64,000 nt of DNA, taken from assembly GCF_013375555.1 (NCBI RefSeq), contig NZ_JABXWB010000005.1, forward strand, positions 1,067,501 through 1,131,500, written 5' to 3'. The position numbers and the translations under genes are program-made. This document shows positions 1 to 11,403 of this stretch, piece by piece. The notes under the pieces are model-generated. The model saw only the letters and a program-made list of their open reading frames with translations. It searched no databases and was not told the origin of the DNA. Position 1 is the stretch's first letter; each line of letters begins with the position of its first letter. The stretch is from Sphingobium sp. EM0848. Lineage in GTDB: Bacteria > Pseudomonadota > Alphaproteobacteria > Sphingomonadales > Sphingomonadaceae.

Positions 1-2146
<2,146 letters not shown>

Positions 2147-2256
2147 ACCATCAATGACAACACTGGATACCCCAGCGTCAGACGATGTGGTGATAACCCA
2201 GACCAGATACGAATTTGCACGGAAACATCGATTGAAACCCAAAGCGCAAGCTTCAT

Positions 2257-2373
2257 TGCTTGGTGACCATAGCGTCTGTGACCCACCCGATCCCATCCCG
2301 AACTCGGCCGTGAAACCAGTCTGCGCCGATGGTACTGTGGCTCAAGCCCCGGAAGAGTAGGGCGTCGCCAGGC
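2257..2373 (+). rRNA. rrf: 5S ribosomal RNA
   Basis: The sequence reads GCTTGGTGACCATAGCG, then the conserved CCCGATCCCATCCCGAAC block near 2287-2304, and ends in GGCGTCGCCAGGC. That is the layout of an alphaproteobacterial 5S rRNA of about 117 nt. The ends are judged from pairing of the terminal helix and could be off by a few bases. I see no initiator tRNA after it; a strong terminator follows directly. Confidence 0.95.
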
Positions 2374-2422
2374 ATTGCAGCTCGCGCTTTGATACAAATA
2401 CCCATCACAATAGAAAAACACA

Positions 2423-2449
2423 GGGCGGCCCCAAAGGCCGCCCTTTTTT
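2423..2449 (+). terminator. Rho-independent terminator of the rRNA operon
   Basis: A perfect 8-bp stem, GGGCGGCC (2423-2430) pairing with GGCCGCCC (2436-2443), is separated by a five-base loop and followed by six T. It lies about 50 bases past the 5S gene and closes the rRNA operon. Confidence 0.92.
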
Positions 2450-2510
2450 GTATCACAAGCAGCGCACGGGCGGATCCTGGTGATACCGGTCGTGCTCCAT
2501 GCCCGTTCGG

Positions 2511-2795
2511 TCATCTGTTTGCGACAAGCCGCAAACCTTCCATATCACATATTGTGATCTGCCCGTAACCAACCTCAATCAGCCCGTCCCGCTCGAATGC
2601 GGACAAATGGACATTGATCGTCTTGCGCGTGACACCGATCATTTCACCAAGCAATTCTTGACTGAGCCGGATGATCGGGGCTGGCCCCGGAATGGATTCG
2701 TGGTGGCCGCCAGCCGCCGCGATCAAGCGAGCAGCGATGCGCTCGCGGGGGCGCAATGAAATCACTTCCGCCGCCATGCGGACCGCGCTCCGCAT
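2511..2795 (-). pseudogene. Truncated Crp/Fnr-family regulator, HTH end only
   Basis: The readable protein is 94 residues and matches only the C-terminal half of Crp/Fnr regulators: the end of the dimerisation helix (about 1-30) and the winged helix-turn-helix with RLSQELLGEMIGVTRKTIN at about 43-61. The cyclic-nucleotide-binding barrel of about 120 residues is missing. Weak, out-of-frame similarity to the barrel end may persist up to about 2870. Without the sensor domain it is probably a decaying gene. The alternative is a small stand-alone HTH protein. Confidence 0.65.
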
Positions 2796-2980
2796 ACATC
2801 AGGATGGACGCGGCCCCGACAGCTATGGGAACCAGATGCCGGGGCCGTCCTGCCCCCCTCGGACAGGAGGCGATAAGGTAGCGGCCAAGGGTCAGGGGTT
2901 AAAGGGAAATACGATAGTTGACGGGTGGCGACGCTCTATGCCCCCCTCGATGCGGCTGTAGCGCCGATGATAACGCAGGT

Positions 2981-3692
2981 TCATATACGGGTGAAGCGCC
3001 AACGATCGGCCTCGCTCTCATCCGGGACGAAGCGATATCCGTCGCTGTCGAAGCCCCGCATCGCCTCCGCGTCCGTGATATGATGCTCGCACAGCCAGCG
3101 GGCCATCATGCCGCTCGGGCCAGGCTCGCGAAACTCGATTTCGATCACCTGGACGCCAGCAAGCTTCCCCTCGACGGCCGCGAAATATTCCTGGCTGGCG
3201 AGATTGAGCACGATGCCTGATCCCTCTTCGGCGAGCTGCGCGCGCAGCAGCTTCGCGATGCGATCGCCCCACCAATCGATCAGCCGTTTATGGCCCGGTG
3301 CCCAGCGCATGCCCATTTCCAGAGGGTATGGCCGGATGGCGTCAAGCGGCCGGAGCAGGCCATAGAGGCCCGAAAGCATCCGCACATGGCTCTGCGCGAA
3401 AGCGATGCCGGCGTCGTCCAGCGTATCCACCTCGAAACCCGTATAGACATCGCCGGCAAAGGCTTAGAGGGCTGGTCGCTCGGGCAGGTCGGGGAAGCCG
3501 CGGAAACGTTCCGCATTGAGCTCGGCAAGGCGCGGGGAGATATGCATCGCTTGCCCAGTCGCTCCTCCGTCAGGTCCGCCGCCGATCGCGCGAGCCGTGC
3601 ACTTCCTCCGCGAAATGCGGTGTCGAAACGGTAAGCGGGGGCAGGGGGCGCTCAAAATCGTGCGATTTGGCGGGAGACAGGAGGGCAATCAT
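2981..3692 (-). pseudogene. yaaA: Broken yaaA (peroxide-stress protein family, DUF328/UPF0246)
   Basis: YaaA proteins of about 255 residues limit iron-driven oxidative damage during peroxide stress. All parts of the family can be read, but in different frames. The N-terminus MIALLSPAKSHDFE starts at 3692, ISPRLAELNAERFRGF lies near 3540-3500, and the long C-terminal part AFAGDVYTGFEVDTLDD ... MLSGLYGLLRPLDAIRPY ... VLNLASQEYF runs to 2981. At least two frameshifts lie between the N-terminal blocks. An in-frame TAA at 3464-3466 separates ERPAL from AFAGDVYTG. The 149-residue open C-terminal part has no family start, so the gene is almost certainly dead unless the read contains errors. Confidence 0.85.
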
Positions 3693-3821
3693 CGCGCAGC
3701 CGGTAGCGATAGCAGGCACGGGCGTCAAACCGTCGGCCCCGGGCCGCCATTCACTGCCCTGTGTTCGTGCTCACTTCCAATTGTGCTAAACTGCCGACAG
3801 GCTAATCAAGGGGGGTGATCG

Positions 3822-5381
3822 ATGCGGGGTTCCGGGCCGTTATGGGGGCTGCTTAATCAGGCCCGCCGCGCCAATCTGGCCGAACAGGGAGCGCCGCCCC
3901 CGATCCCATCGCACGAAGGGATCACCCGCCGCCGGATGCTTGCCGTGCTGGGCGGGGCCGCCGCAATTCCGGTGACCGGCTGGCCTGCACCCTGCCGCGC
4001 GCGGACCTCCCTGCGCGTCGCCATCATCGGCGGCGGCCTGGCGGGACTGACGGCGCTTGACGCGCTGAGTGCCGCAGGGGTGGCCGCACATCTCTATGAA
4101 GCACGGGGCCGTCTTGGCGGACGCGTGCTCACCGCGAACAAGGCGCCCGAACCGGGGCTGAACATCGAGGATGGCGGCAATCTGATCAATAGCGATCATG
4201 CCGACATGCTGAGCCTCGCCAAGCGCTTTGGCATCCCGCTGATCGATCGCAAGCCGATGTACACGCATAGTCGCTATGTCGCCGATGGGCGCGTAATCAG
4301 CGATGCCAGCCTGATCCGCGACCTGCGTCCGATCGCCGCGCAGATCGGCAGGGATGCCGCAGCGCTTGACGCCGATTATGAAGGTGTCGCGCCCAGGCTG
4401 GATGCCATGTCGGTGACGGCTTATCTCGATAATCATACCGTGCTGATGAAGCCGCATATTCGCGCTCTGCTGGAGGCCACGATCCGCACCGAATTCGGCG
4501 CGGAGCCGGGCCAAGCCTCGGCGATCGAATTGCTGTTCAACCTGCCGGTGGTGGATGGCAGGCACGCCGAGCTGATTTCTCTTAGTGATGAACGATTCAT
4601 TCTGATGGGCGGATCATCCACTGTGGTGAAGGCCCTGTCCGCACCGCTGATGCCCAGGATTTCGACTGGTCATGCACTGGTTTCGATCTCGCCGAACGAT
4701 GGCGGGCTCGATCTGCGCTTCGCCAATGGGAAGATCGATCACGTCGATCGCGTGATTGTCACGGTGCCGGCGCCGCTGATGCGCACGATCGATTATCGCG
4801 GCCTGCTTACTGAAGGCTGGGCGGCGGTGGTGGAAGAAATCGAATGTGGCCGCAATGAGAAGATCAACGCAGGCTATGCCGAACGCGTCTGGGAGAAATA
4901 CACCGGACCGGCAGGCTCGGCCTGGGCTGTCGATAAGGGGGGAGCGGGCATATTCTCCGAATTCTGGGATGCCAGCTCGGGCCAGCCGGGGAACGTCGGC
5001 GTCCTGACCTGGTTTTTTGGCGGGGATCAGGTCGATGCGCTGATGGCGGTCGATCCGGAAACCATGTTGCGGCGCGCGGAAGCCGCGATCGCGCCCGCTG
5101 TGCCCGGCCTCAACGCACGAACGATGCGGCGCACCGCCTGGGGGAAGGACCCCTATGCCCGCGGCGCCTATTCCACCTTCAAGCCGGGCCAACTCAGCCG
5201 GTTTGCGCCATATTTATGGGTGGAAGGGGAGAGCGGCGTCACGCAGCAGGCCGCAGCCGGACCGATCCTGTTTGCAGGCGAGCATCTGTCCGATGCCTTT
5301 CCGGGCTATATGAATGGCGGCGCGCAGACCGGCCGGCTGGCGGCCGCCGCGATATTGGCCAGTCTTACGGTCATGGCTTGA
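3822..5381 (+). CDS. Tat-exported flavin amine oxidase family protein
   Basis: This is a FAD-dependent oxidoreductase of the monoamine oxidase/phytoene desaturase fold, 519 residues; the substrate amine is not predictable. A twin-arginine signal (TRRRMLAVLGGAAAIP, about residues 30-45) suggests folded export to the periplasm. The Rossmann ADP-binding motif IIGGGLAGL is at about 69-77, followed by YEARGRLGGRV, and the C-terminal FAD motif GPILFAGEHLSDAFPGYMNG sits near 480-500. The start is supported by AAGGGGGGTGATCG just upstream of the ATG. A hairpin terminator follows directly, so it is a single-gene unit. It is intact although the genes on either side are decayed. Confidence 0.88.
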   Translation: MRGSGPLWGLLNQARRANLAEQGAPPPIPSHEGITRRRMLAVLGGAAAIPVTGWPAPCRARTSLRVAIIGGGLAGLTALDALSAAGVAAHLYEARGRLGGRVLTANKAPEPGLNIEDGGNLINSDHADMLSLAKRFGIPLIDRKPMYTHSRYVADGRVISDASLIRDLRPIAAQIGRDAAALDADYEGVAPRLDAMSVTAYLDNHTVLMKPHIRALLEATIRTEFGAEPGQASAIELLFNLPVVDGRHAELISLSDERFILMGGSSTVVKALSAPLMPRISTGHALVSISPNDGGLDLRFANGKIDHVDRVIVTVPAPLMRTIDYRGLLTEGWAAVVEEIECGRNEKINAGYAERVWEKYTGPAGSAWAVDKGGAGIFSEFWDASSGQPGNVGVLTWFFGGDQVDALMAVDPETMLRRAEAAIAPAVPGLNARTMRRTAWGKDPYARGAYSTFKPGQLSRFAPYLWVEGESGVTQQAAAGPILFAGEHLSDAFPGYMNGGAQTGRLAAAAILASLTVMA

Positions 5382-5382
5382 A

Positions 5383-5412
5383 GCGGAGGAGAACCTCCGC
5401 TTGCGTTTTCGC
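5383..5412 (+). terminator. Hairpin terminator after the amine oxidase gene
   Basis: GCGGAGG (5383-5389) pairs with CCTCCGC (5394-5400) over a four-base loop, followed by TTGCGTTTTC. The T tract is short, so it is plausible but weaker than the rRNA terminator. Confidence 0.6.
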
Positions 5413-6040
5413 AAGACCGATGCTGCTCGTTCAGGGTCTGTTGGCCGCATCCTTGATCGGGAGAATATTCGCATGAACCGCTGGTCTTCAGAACGGGAAT
5501 TAGTGCCGGCCGCAAGTGGATGGGGCAATGCGCTATCCGTTCCGGCCCGGAAGAGCGCTTTCCTTCTCCTATATGATCAATTGATCGCGGTTTTCGAGGT
5601 GGGTATCCGGCACCGCTACGATGCCTCTTGGATTGAGACCGAAGCTTGGGCTGCGACCCGCGACGAGGTGACGGGAGCGAGTGCGCGCTTCGGCGGCAGC
5701 TGAGCAAAGCCAAGAATTGGTCAGTCAGTTGACGAAAGCCAGCATAAGCTTCGGCCAACTCTTCCCCGTCATACAGCCGCCTATTTTGACTTCTCTGGAG
5801 CAAGCTGTCCGTTATCGCGATGGCGGACAGTATCGGCCGGCTACTTCATTGGTGGGGGAGAGCATGTGTGTAGTTGCCTACCCTTGGGCCGGAAGAAGTG
5901 GTCGGGGATGTGCGCACGCAATAGGAGGTTGGCAGCGGATCGATCCAGAATGAAAATGCAAGCGGAGGGGACTGGTTCTACTTGCTGGAAGGCGCCCAGA
6001 CGATGTCGCCACCTGCTTCCTACATTTGATCAATATCTGT
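5413..6040. other. Gene-free stretch, no recognisable feature
   Basis: About 630 bases separate the amine oxidase terminator from the end of the porin gene. Reading frames exist on both strands but none has a good ribosome binding site, family motif or sphingomonad-like codon pattern. One inverted repeat, CTGTCCG near 5807 pairing with CGGACAG near 5825, could form a hairpin. The stretch may be decayed DNA. Confidence 0.5.
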
Positions 6041-7324
6041 TCAAAGCGCATAGTCGATCTGCGCCCAGAATTTCCGGGTATCGGCATCCCCTGCATAGCT
6101 GGCGATCCCCTTGCGCTCATAATCGGCATATTTGACGAGCGCGCTCAGATGCCTGTCGATTTTCAGAGCCACCTGCGCATCATATTCATCGCCATAATGG
6201 ATCGACAGCCGGTCGCTGTTGAACCGATGATAGACGAAGGACGCCACCAGCGGCCCCGCCTTGCCAATCTTGGGCACGGCATAGCTTGCCCCGGCATAAT
6301 AGTCCTGAATGCCGGTCCCCGGCGTGGTCAGGAATTTGTCAGCCCAGCCATTGAACTTGTGCAATGTCGCAAAGGGCGTCTGGAAGGCATAACCGCCCGC
6401 GATCCCGGTCGCGCCCGGATCCGAACCCAGCAATTCATAGCCGCCCGTCAGCTTGAACGCAGCGACATCCAAACCCAGCTCCGCCGCGACATAGTCCGCC
6501 GAATAACGGACCGGATTGGACGCATAGTCGCTCTGCCGCGCATAGCTCGCCAGATAACTGAGCTTCACCTTCTTCGATAAGGGCAGAACGCCCATGAAAC
6601 GCGCACCATAGGTCTGGCTGCTGTTCCGTCGCAGCGCGACGACGGCCTCATCCTCGTCCACCAGATAGGCAAAGCCGGTCAGCGTCCCCAGCTTGGTCTT
6701 GTAGGATATATTGGCAAAGACATTGTCGCCGTCGATGTTCGTCGGCCGGTTGGTCGCGCCGAATTTACCGCCGTCGATGCCCCAGATCGTCCGCGCCGAA
6801 ATCGCATAGGTGACGTCGACCTTCAGATTCTCAACGCCCATATATTCGACGCGCACCGCATCAAAGGTCTGCTCATTCTGCCGCCAGCCGACTGAACCGA
6901 CGAAACGCTGATCGTCCAGATTGATCCGTTGCCGCCCGATGGTCACGACCAGCGGCTTGGTGCGGTACTGGATCTGCACCCGGTTGGCCTCGACATTCTC
7001 CGGATCGGCGACGATCGGATAGAGCGTCTTGCCATTGACGCCGCTATTATAATCCTTGTCGAGAGCCAGCGTACCCTCCGCCTCAGCCAGGAAAGCGAAC
7101 GGCCCCTTGGAAATCTCTCCGCCCGCACGCAACCGCATCGTCACCGCATTGGCATCCTGGCTGCTGGTGAGCGGCGCAGGGCCAGCCTGATCAACCGTCT
7201 CGTAACGCAGCCGCGCCTCGACGATCGGCTTGAACACCACATCCTGCGCCAGCGCCGGCGCCGCAATTGCGGCCAACCCCATTATTGGGGCCGATGCCGA
7301 TAACAGGAAAGAAACCTTCTTCAT
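6041..7324 (-). CDS. Outer-membrane porin, alginate-export (AlgE-like) family
   Basis: A 427-residue beta-barrel protein with an N-terminal signal peptide (MKKVSFLLSASAPIMGLAAIAAPALA, cleavage about 26/27). Alternating amphipathic strands run throughout and it ends in an aromatic-containing strand (KFWAQIDYAL). Motifs such as VEANRVQIQYRTKPLVVTIGRQ and RYSADYVAAELGL fit the alginate_exp porin family, which in sphingomonads often sits beside nitrate assimilation genes. It probably passes small solutes across the outer membrane. The start has a good site (AGGGGGATTT before ATG). It lies downstream of, and in the same direction as, the ABC ATPase remnant, so it was probably the last gene of that lost operon. 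Confidence 0.82.
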   Translation of the reverse strand: MKKVSFLLSASAPIMGLAAIAAPALAQDVVFKPIVEARLRYETVDQAGPAPLTSSQDANAVTMRLRAGGEISKGPFAFLAEAEGTLALDKDYNSGVNGKTLYPIVADPENVEANRVQIQYRTKPLVVTIGRQRINLDDQRFVGSVGWRQNEQTFDAVRVEYMGVENLKVDVTYAISARTIWGIDGGKFGATNRPTNIDGDNVFANISYKTKLGTLTGFAYLVDEDEAVVALRRNSSQTYGARFMGVLPLSKKVKLSYLASYARQSDYASNPVRYSADYVAAELGLDVAAFKLTGGYELLGSDPGATGIAGGYAFQTPFATLHKFNGWADKFLTTPGTGIQDYYAGASYAVPKIGKAGPLVASFVYHRFNSDRLSIHYGDEYDAQVALKIDRHLSALVKYADYERKGIASYAGDADTRKFWAQIDYAL

Positions 7325-7402
7325 AAATCCCCCTTCATTTGCTCCCGATGGCTTTTCTGGGCCTTTTCAGAGCATCCCCTCCAAGCCGGATTGTCCTGAT
7401 GT

Positions 7403-7830
7403 TCAGGCGGCGAGCGTCGCCGGATTGCGGTAGCGTTCGTGCAGGAAATGGATCACGGCCGATCGCGCCTCCGCATATTCAGCCGTGTCGATCGCCTCCA
7501 GCCGGTTGCGCGGCCGCGCCAGCGATATGGTCAGGTCTTCCCCGATCCGCGCCGCCGGGCCGTTGGTCATCACCACCACCCGGTCGGCCAGTAGCACCGC
7601 CTCATCCACATCATGGGTGATCATCAGCACGGTGTTGTTGAGCCGCGTCTGCAAATCCATGACCACGTCCTGAAGCGCCGCCCGCGTCAGCGCGTCGAGC
7701 GCGCCGAAGGGTTCGTCCATCAGCAGCACGCGCGGGTTCATCGCGATGGCGCGGGCGATGCCGACGCGCTGCTTCATGCCGCCGGACAGTTCGCCAGGGC
7801 GCTTGCCGGGGCCGTGTCCCGCATGACGGC
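7403..7830 (-). pseudogene. 3' fragment of nitrate/taurine-type ABC transporter ATPase (NrtD/SsuB-like)
   Basis: Only the C-terminal part of an ABC ATPase is present. It has the signature [15 protein letters not shown], Walker [13 protein letters not shown], the D-loop and switch histidine LMITHDVDEAVLLADRVVVM, and a family tail ending in the natural stop. The Walker A and Q-loop half (about 130 residues) is missing. Sequence upstream of about 7830 no longer matches, marking a deletion or recombination junction. Together with the porin this is the stub of a nitrate/nitrite or sulfonate uptake operon. Confidence 0.82.
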
Positions 7831-7940
7831 TTGGTGGCAAGCGACTCAGGGAAGCTGCCATACTCGGTTGAAGAAAGCCGCTCAGCGGAAATCGATCAAA
7901 ATCGGATGCTTAAGCAATCGTTGCCGCTGCAACGAAGCGA

Positions 7941-8249
7941 CTATGAGCCGTCACTGGGGCCAAACGCCACCTCGCCGCCCGGGCCGAGGTGTTCTTGTGC
8001 CGCGAACAACCTGTCAATTCGATCTTGAACCTCTCGTTGCATCGCCTCCTTTCTGATTGCCCGTGGTGCACACTCCATGATCTCGTGCGTGATCACGCCC
8101 TTGATCCGGTCGATGGCGTTGTTATCCAACGCACCTGTTTGTTGCAGCTCCCGGCAAAGCTGGAGCAGCCCGGCGGCTGTCGCCTGCGCACGAAGTCCGA
8201 CATTTGTCAGATCGTAATGGAGCTTCTTCTGATCCGCGTTTTCCGGCAT
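7941..8249 (-). CDS. Hypothetical protein, 102 residues
   Basis: I do not recognise a family. The protein is charged and mostly helical (starts MPENADQKKLHYDLTNVGLRAQATAAGLLQLC, with later KEAMQREVQDRIDRLFAAQEHL), with no signal peptide or membrane segment, so it is probably cytosolic. The start is set at 8249 because GAGAGGTG lies six bases upstream of that ATG; an upstream TTG at 8273 has no such site. It stands alone just beyond the ABC junction. Confidence 0.55.
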   Translation of the reverse strand: MPENADQKKLHYDLTNVGLRAQATAAGLLQLCRELQQTGALDNNAIDRIKGVITHEIMECAPRAIRKEAMQREVQDRIDRLFAAQEHLGPGGEVAFGPSDGS

Positions 8250-8507
8250 TTTAGGCACCTCTCGTTTCGGCAAGAGAACTAACGCGCGACCGACAAAACG
8301 GATGCGCTCATCTACGCTGGCAATATGGCCCGCATGAAGCCGTCTGGAAATGGGCGCGTAGCGGTAATGAACTGCCGGGTAGACTACATCCCATCAGCCG
8401 AAACGTTCGGCTGCAGTGACCAACGGTTGCGATGCCGAATAATAAGGGTATTTGGCAATGGCGGATATGCCTTACTCTGCCCGACAACGACTCGGTAGGA
8501 GATGATG

Positions 8508-8684
8508 ATGATAGCGTCAGAAGATGCCGATTATCTTTTTCAGCGGACACAAGAGGAAGCCAGCAAGGCCAGAGCAGCGTTTGAGCGTGGCGACGATCAA
8601 ATGACGATATTCATGCACCGTGAGCAGGCCGTCATGTTTCAGGCCAAGGCAATGTTGATCAAGGATGGTTTTGCCATTCATTAG
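8508..8684 (+). CDS. Small hypothetical protein, 58 residues
   Basis: A short, charged, helical protein (MIASEDADYLFQRTQEEASK, then KARAAFERGDDQMTIF...). Three ATG codons lie in tandem at 8502, 8505 and 8508. TAGGAG ends at 8501, so only the third has normal spacing and is chosen. Small proteins of this shape, with residues such as YLFQRTQEEASKARAAF, are common in sphingomonads but have no known role. Confidence rests on the ribosome binding site and codon pattern. Confidence 0.55.
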   Translation: MIASEDADYLFQRTQEEASKARAAFERGDDQMTIFMHREQAVMFQAKAMLIKDGFAIH

Positions 8685-8855
8685 AGATCGGCGACGCTGC
8701 TCGTTTCAGAATTACCCCAACTGCGTCATCGGTATTGGTCTTTTCTGGCTGCCGAGTTTGACGCCGGGTAGCTTCCACCTCAACCAAGCTGCCCACGCCA
8801 AATCAACCGATTGCGGAAGTTTGCAGGCCTAAACGGACTGCGCCTAAGTCAATAT

Positions 8856-9347
8856 TTATACCAGACCATCAAAGCTGTAGGCTTCACCGAAGGCGTGGAG
8901 AACGGCGCTGATCTCGGTATCCCTCACGGCTATAGCTGCATCCCCAATCGTCATCCAACGGCGGCGTCGCAGAGACATTTCTGGCCATGATTGCAAGACC
9001 GATTGCACTGAAAGCGGATAGGCGGTCACGTAGATAGGGACGCTATTGCCGTTCCGCTGTATTTTGTGCTGTCGGTACGTCCCTATTTCAAAGGCGCTAA
9101 TGACGCCCAATGCTCCGGCTTCCTCAAATGCTTCACGGGCGGCTGATTGGTATGGACGCAAACCGCGCTTGTTTGCGCCCTTGGGCAAAACCCATCGCCC
9201 TGAGCGACGTGAACTGACAAGAAGCACCTCCAATGCACCGGAGGAATTATGTCGATAGGGAATAGCCGCCGACTGATATAGCGCGACGATCTGGATGAGA
9301 GTTCTCATCCTGTTTGTCGCCGCGCAGACTGACTTTTGTTCATTCAT
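8856..9347 (-). CDS. NUDIX hydrolase
   Basis: About 163 residues with a NUDIX fold that hydrolyses nucleoside diphosphates linked to other groups. The core reads GRWVLPKGANKRGLRPYQSAAREAFEEAG. The metal-binding REAFEEAG end of the NUDIX box is intact, while the first box glutamate is replaced by Leu. That replacement is usual in the alphaproteobacterial PKG...GL.P...AA.EA.EEAG subgroup, some of which resemble diphosphoinositol-polyphosphate phosphohydrolases. The start at 9347 (MNEQKS...) has AGGG five bases upstream; a shorter version could begin at 9308. It is monocistronic. Confidence 0.82.
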   Translation of the reverse strand: MNEQKSVCAATNRMRTLIQIVALYQSAAIPYRHNSSGALEVLLVSSRRSGRWVLPKGANKRGLRPYQSAAREAFEEAGALGVISAFEIGTYRQHKIQRNGNSVPIYVTAYPLSVQSVLQSWPEMSLRRRRWMTIGDAAIAVRDTEISAVLHAFGEAYSFDGLV

Positions 9348-9421
9348 TTGCCCTGTCATCAAGGCGTCATCGTTATCGCTTTTCTATGTTCCTATCTTAG
9401 AAAAATAAAGAGAGGACCACT

Positions 9422-9679
9422 GTGCCGAACTATGCTGGCGATCAGTCCGCGCGGTTGCACAGGATTTACGCTTCGGGGCCAGCATCGGGCATTGATCCGA
9501 AGCGCGAGCTGATCGGCCAAGGGGCACTTTGGAAAATGGTTCGGGCGGCGCTCAGCGATCCAGATGGCGAGCTTTGGCGCTACTCGATCGAGACGGGTGG
9601 TCACTTGATTGAAAGCGAACAAATCCGCACCATGGGATGCTCTACCTCAAAGGATGGTCATTCTGAGTCACGAAGTTAA
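9422..9679 (+). CDS. Hypothetical protein, 85 residues, GTG start
   Basis: The family is not recognised. GTG at 9422 is preceded by AGAGAGGACCACT, a good ribosome binding site. The protein (GTG-PNYAGDQSARLHRIY, ELIGQGALWKMVRAALSD, GELWRYSIETGGHLIESEQI) looks like a real soluble alpha/beta protein with balanced codon use. The last 15 residues are low-quality sequence, so the 3' end could be altered. It is divergent from the NUDIX gene. Confidence 0.5.
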   Translation: MPNYAGDQSARLHRIYASGPASGIDPKRELIGQGALWKMVRAALSDPDGELWRYSIETGGHLIESEQIRTMGCSTSKDGHSESRS

Positions 9680-10339
9680 CCTGCAACGGTGGATGCGACT
9701 GCTTGTTGTAATCCCATTACGTGCAAGACCCGGTTCCTTGACCGAGCATTTTTGCAGACACAATGCGTCCCACAAGTGACGCCGCTGTTGAATCTGACTA
9801 ACGGCGCTTCTTCTAAATTTCTGCCAAGCAATACCGGAAGGAATACCGTGCCGGATAACGCTGTCGATCTGATGCAATTGCACTCTGTTTATCGCGCGCC
9901 GAAGATGACTGATGCTCGGCGCGTCTGGGCGTTTGGTACCGAAATCTTGAGCGGCAAGCGCAACACGCCGCGCCAGAGGTATGCCAATCTTTTCAATCTT
10001 CATCAACCGTTATCGTAAGGGAAGCGCGCACGGCTTTTCAACAAATATCCGACCGCATGGGGGCGAGGCTCATGGCCGATGCTGGAATGGCCCCTCCCAT
10101 GCCCTACAGCTGGGCAGAAACTACCCAGCGACCATCGGTAGCAAGTGGCGTGGTGTCGTACGGCGCGCCTGTAGGGCTAGCCAGACGGCCCGTTTCCCGC
10201 ATCCGGCTCTCGAACAAGACATTACGCCTTCACCCCCAGCGGGCTGCGGCCAAGTCCGGCAGGCGCACGAGGCCGAAGCACTCGTACAGCTCGGGGGGTG
10301 TGATAGGTTCCCGCTCGCTTTCGCCTGGTTTTGTATTGA
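9680..10339. other. Degenerate stretch, no intact gene
   Basis: About 660 bases without a credible gene on either strand. On the minus strand at about 10160-10225 there is a GAGCCGGATGCGGGAAACGG-like run that resembles the segment found before group II intron ORFs, followed by unrelated sequence. This is suggestive only. The stretch borders the recombinase remnant and is probably mobile-element debris. Confidence 0.35.
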
Positions 10340-10626
10340 GCGCGTACGCACTGGCAGGATCTGCACGGCAGGGAGATTCCCGGTCGCCTTGTAGATGATC
10401 GATGCCTTCGTCCGCCTCAGAGAATGGATACGAAATCCTCGCTGGGCAAGCCAATTCCCGTGACCCACTCATCGGCAAGGCGGGCATATTGCCTTGTGCT
10501 TATGTGGGTTCGGACCGATGGCTTTTTCGATGAACGACCCAACACTGATAAATTGATGGCCGGCAGGCGCCAGCGCGCCCGATGCTGGACCACAGAAAAC
10601 TTCCGTCGCTTGGAAAGACCCAACAT
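10340..10626 (-). pseudogene. Tyrosine recombinase (phage-type integrase) remnant
   Basis: Two adjacent frames carry the catalytic end of a lambda-integrase family recombinase. STRQYARLADEWVTGIGL is read near 10515-10460, and after a frameshift FRIHSLRRTKASIIYKATGN is read near 10430-10365. HSLRRTKA carries the H-x-x-R pair of the active site. The match breaks off at AVQIL, before the GHTKIENT and catalytic tyrosine segment, and the upstream arm-binding and core domains are absent. It marks an old integration event next to the secretin/Slam region. Confidence 0.75.
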
Positions 10627-10806
10627 GAGTCAGATACGGCGCACATCGGTATAATTCTGCACCATGCTACCGGACAATAAGCGTTTCTTTGGCAGCGCTT
10701 CGTCAACACTTTGGCCGCGCTTCACGGTAAACAAGCAGTCATATTGCTATTCTTGGTCGTAGTGCCGGAGAAAGAACCTCATTCGGTGACTTCAAGGAGA
10801 CTGGTC

Positions 10807-11346
10807 ATGCAATGTGCATTCAAAGCTTCGCTCGTCGGCTTGATGGCCTTAGGCACCCTTGTCACGGTACCGGTCGCATGGGCTGGTTGCGGTGATATCC
10901 CGGGCAAGCAGCCCGCATCGTGGAACGAAGGATCGAACGCCCATATGTTGGAGCGGGTCGATTACGGCGCCGCATCGATCGTCGGCATGTGGGCGGTGAA
11001 GTTCACCGCAGGCGGCAACCAGGTCGATTTTGGTTACGCCCAGTGGCATTCCGATGGCACCGAACTGATGAACAGCGGCGGCCGCGCGCCCGCAACCCAG
11101 AACTTCTGTATGGGTGTGTGGCAACAAACCGGCCCGCGCCGCTATCACCTCAACCATTTCGCGCTGAGCTACGACGTTTCGGGAGCCCTGAACGCGAAGG
11201 TAAACATCAAGGAGGACGTGACCGTCGATCCGAACGGTGCAACCTACAGCGGTCCGTTCACAATCGACGTTTACGAGCCTAACACCGGCGCGTTGCTGCA
11301 ACATCTGGCTGGGCAAGTGACCGGTCAGCGCGTGGCCGCTTACTAA
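10807..11346 (+). CDS. Secreted hypothetical protein
   Basis: 179 residues with a clear Sec signal peptide (MQCAFKASLVGLMALGTLVTVPVAWA, cleavage about 26/27). The mature part is rich in beta-strands (ASIVGMWAVKFTA, VDFGYAQWHSDGTELMNS, FCMGVWQQTGPRRYHLNHFALSYD, YSGPFTIDVYE), with a compact lipocalin- or avidin-like pattern. I cannot assign a family. AAGGAG lies six bases before ATG 10807; the frame stays open upstream but lacks a site. It is 57 bases ahead of the secretin gene on the same strand and may be co-transcribed with it. Confidence 0.75.
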   Translation: MQCAFKASLVGLMALGTLVTVPVAWAGCGDIPGKQPASWNEGSNAHMLERVDYGAASIVGMWAVKFTAGGNQVDFGYAQWHSDGTELMNSGGRAPATQNFCMGVWQQTGPRRYHLNHFALSYDVSGALNAKVNIKEDVTVDPNGATYSGPFTIDVYEPNTGALLQHLAGQVTGQRVAAY

Positions 11347-11403
11347 TTTGGGTGGTTGCGGCCCCAGCCCTGAACGGCGGGGCCGTACTCCTCATCGATC
11401 GCC

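Noticed and set aside
10057..10398. A 113-codon plus-strand frame as a new gene
   Set aside because: It is antisense to recognisable recombinase motifs and has no ribosome binding site.
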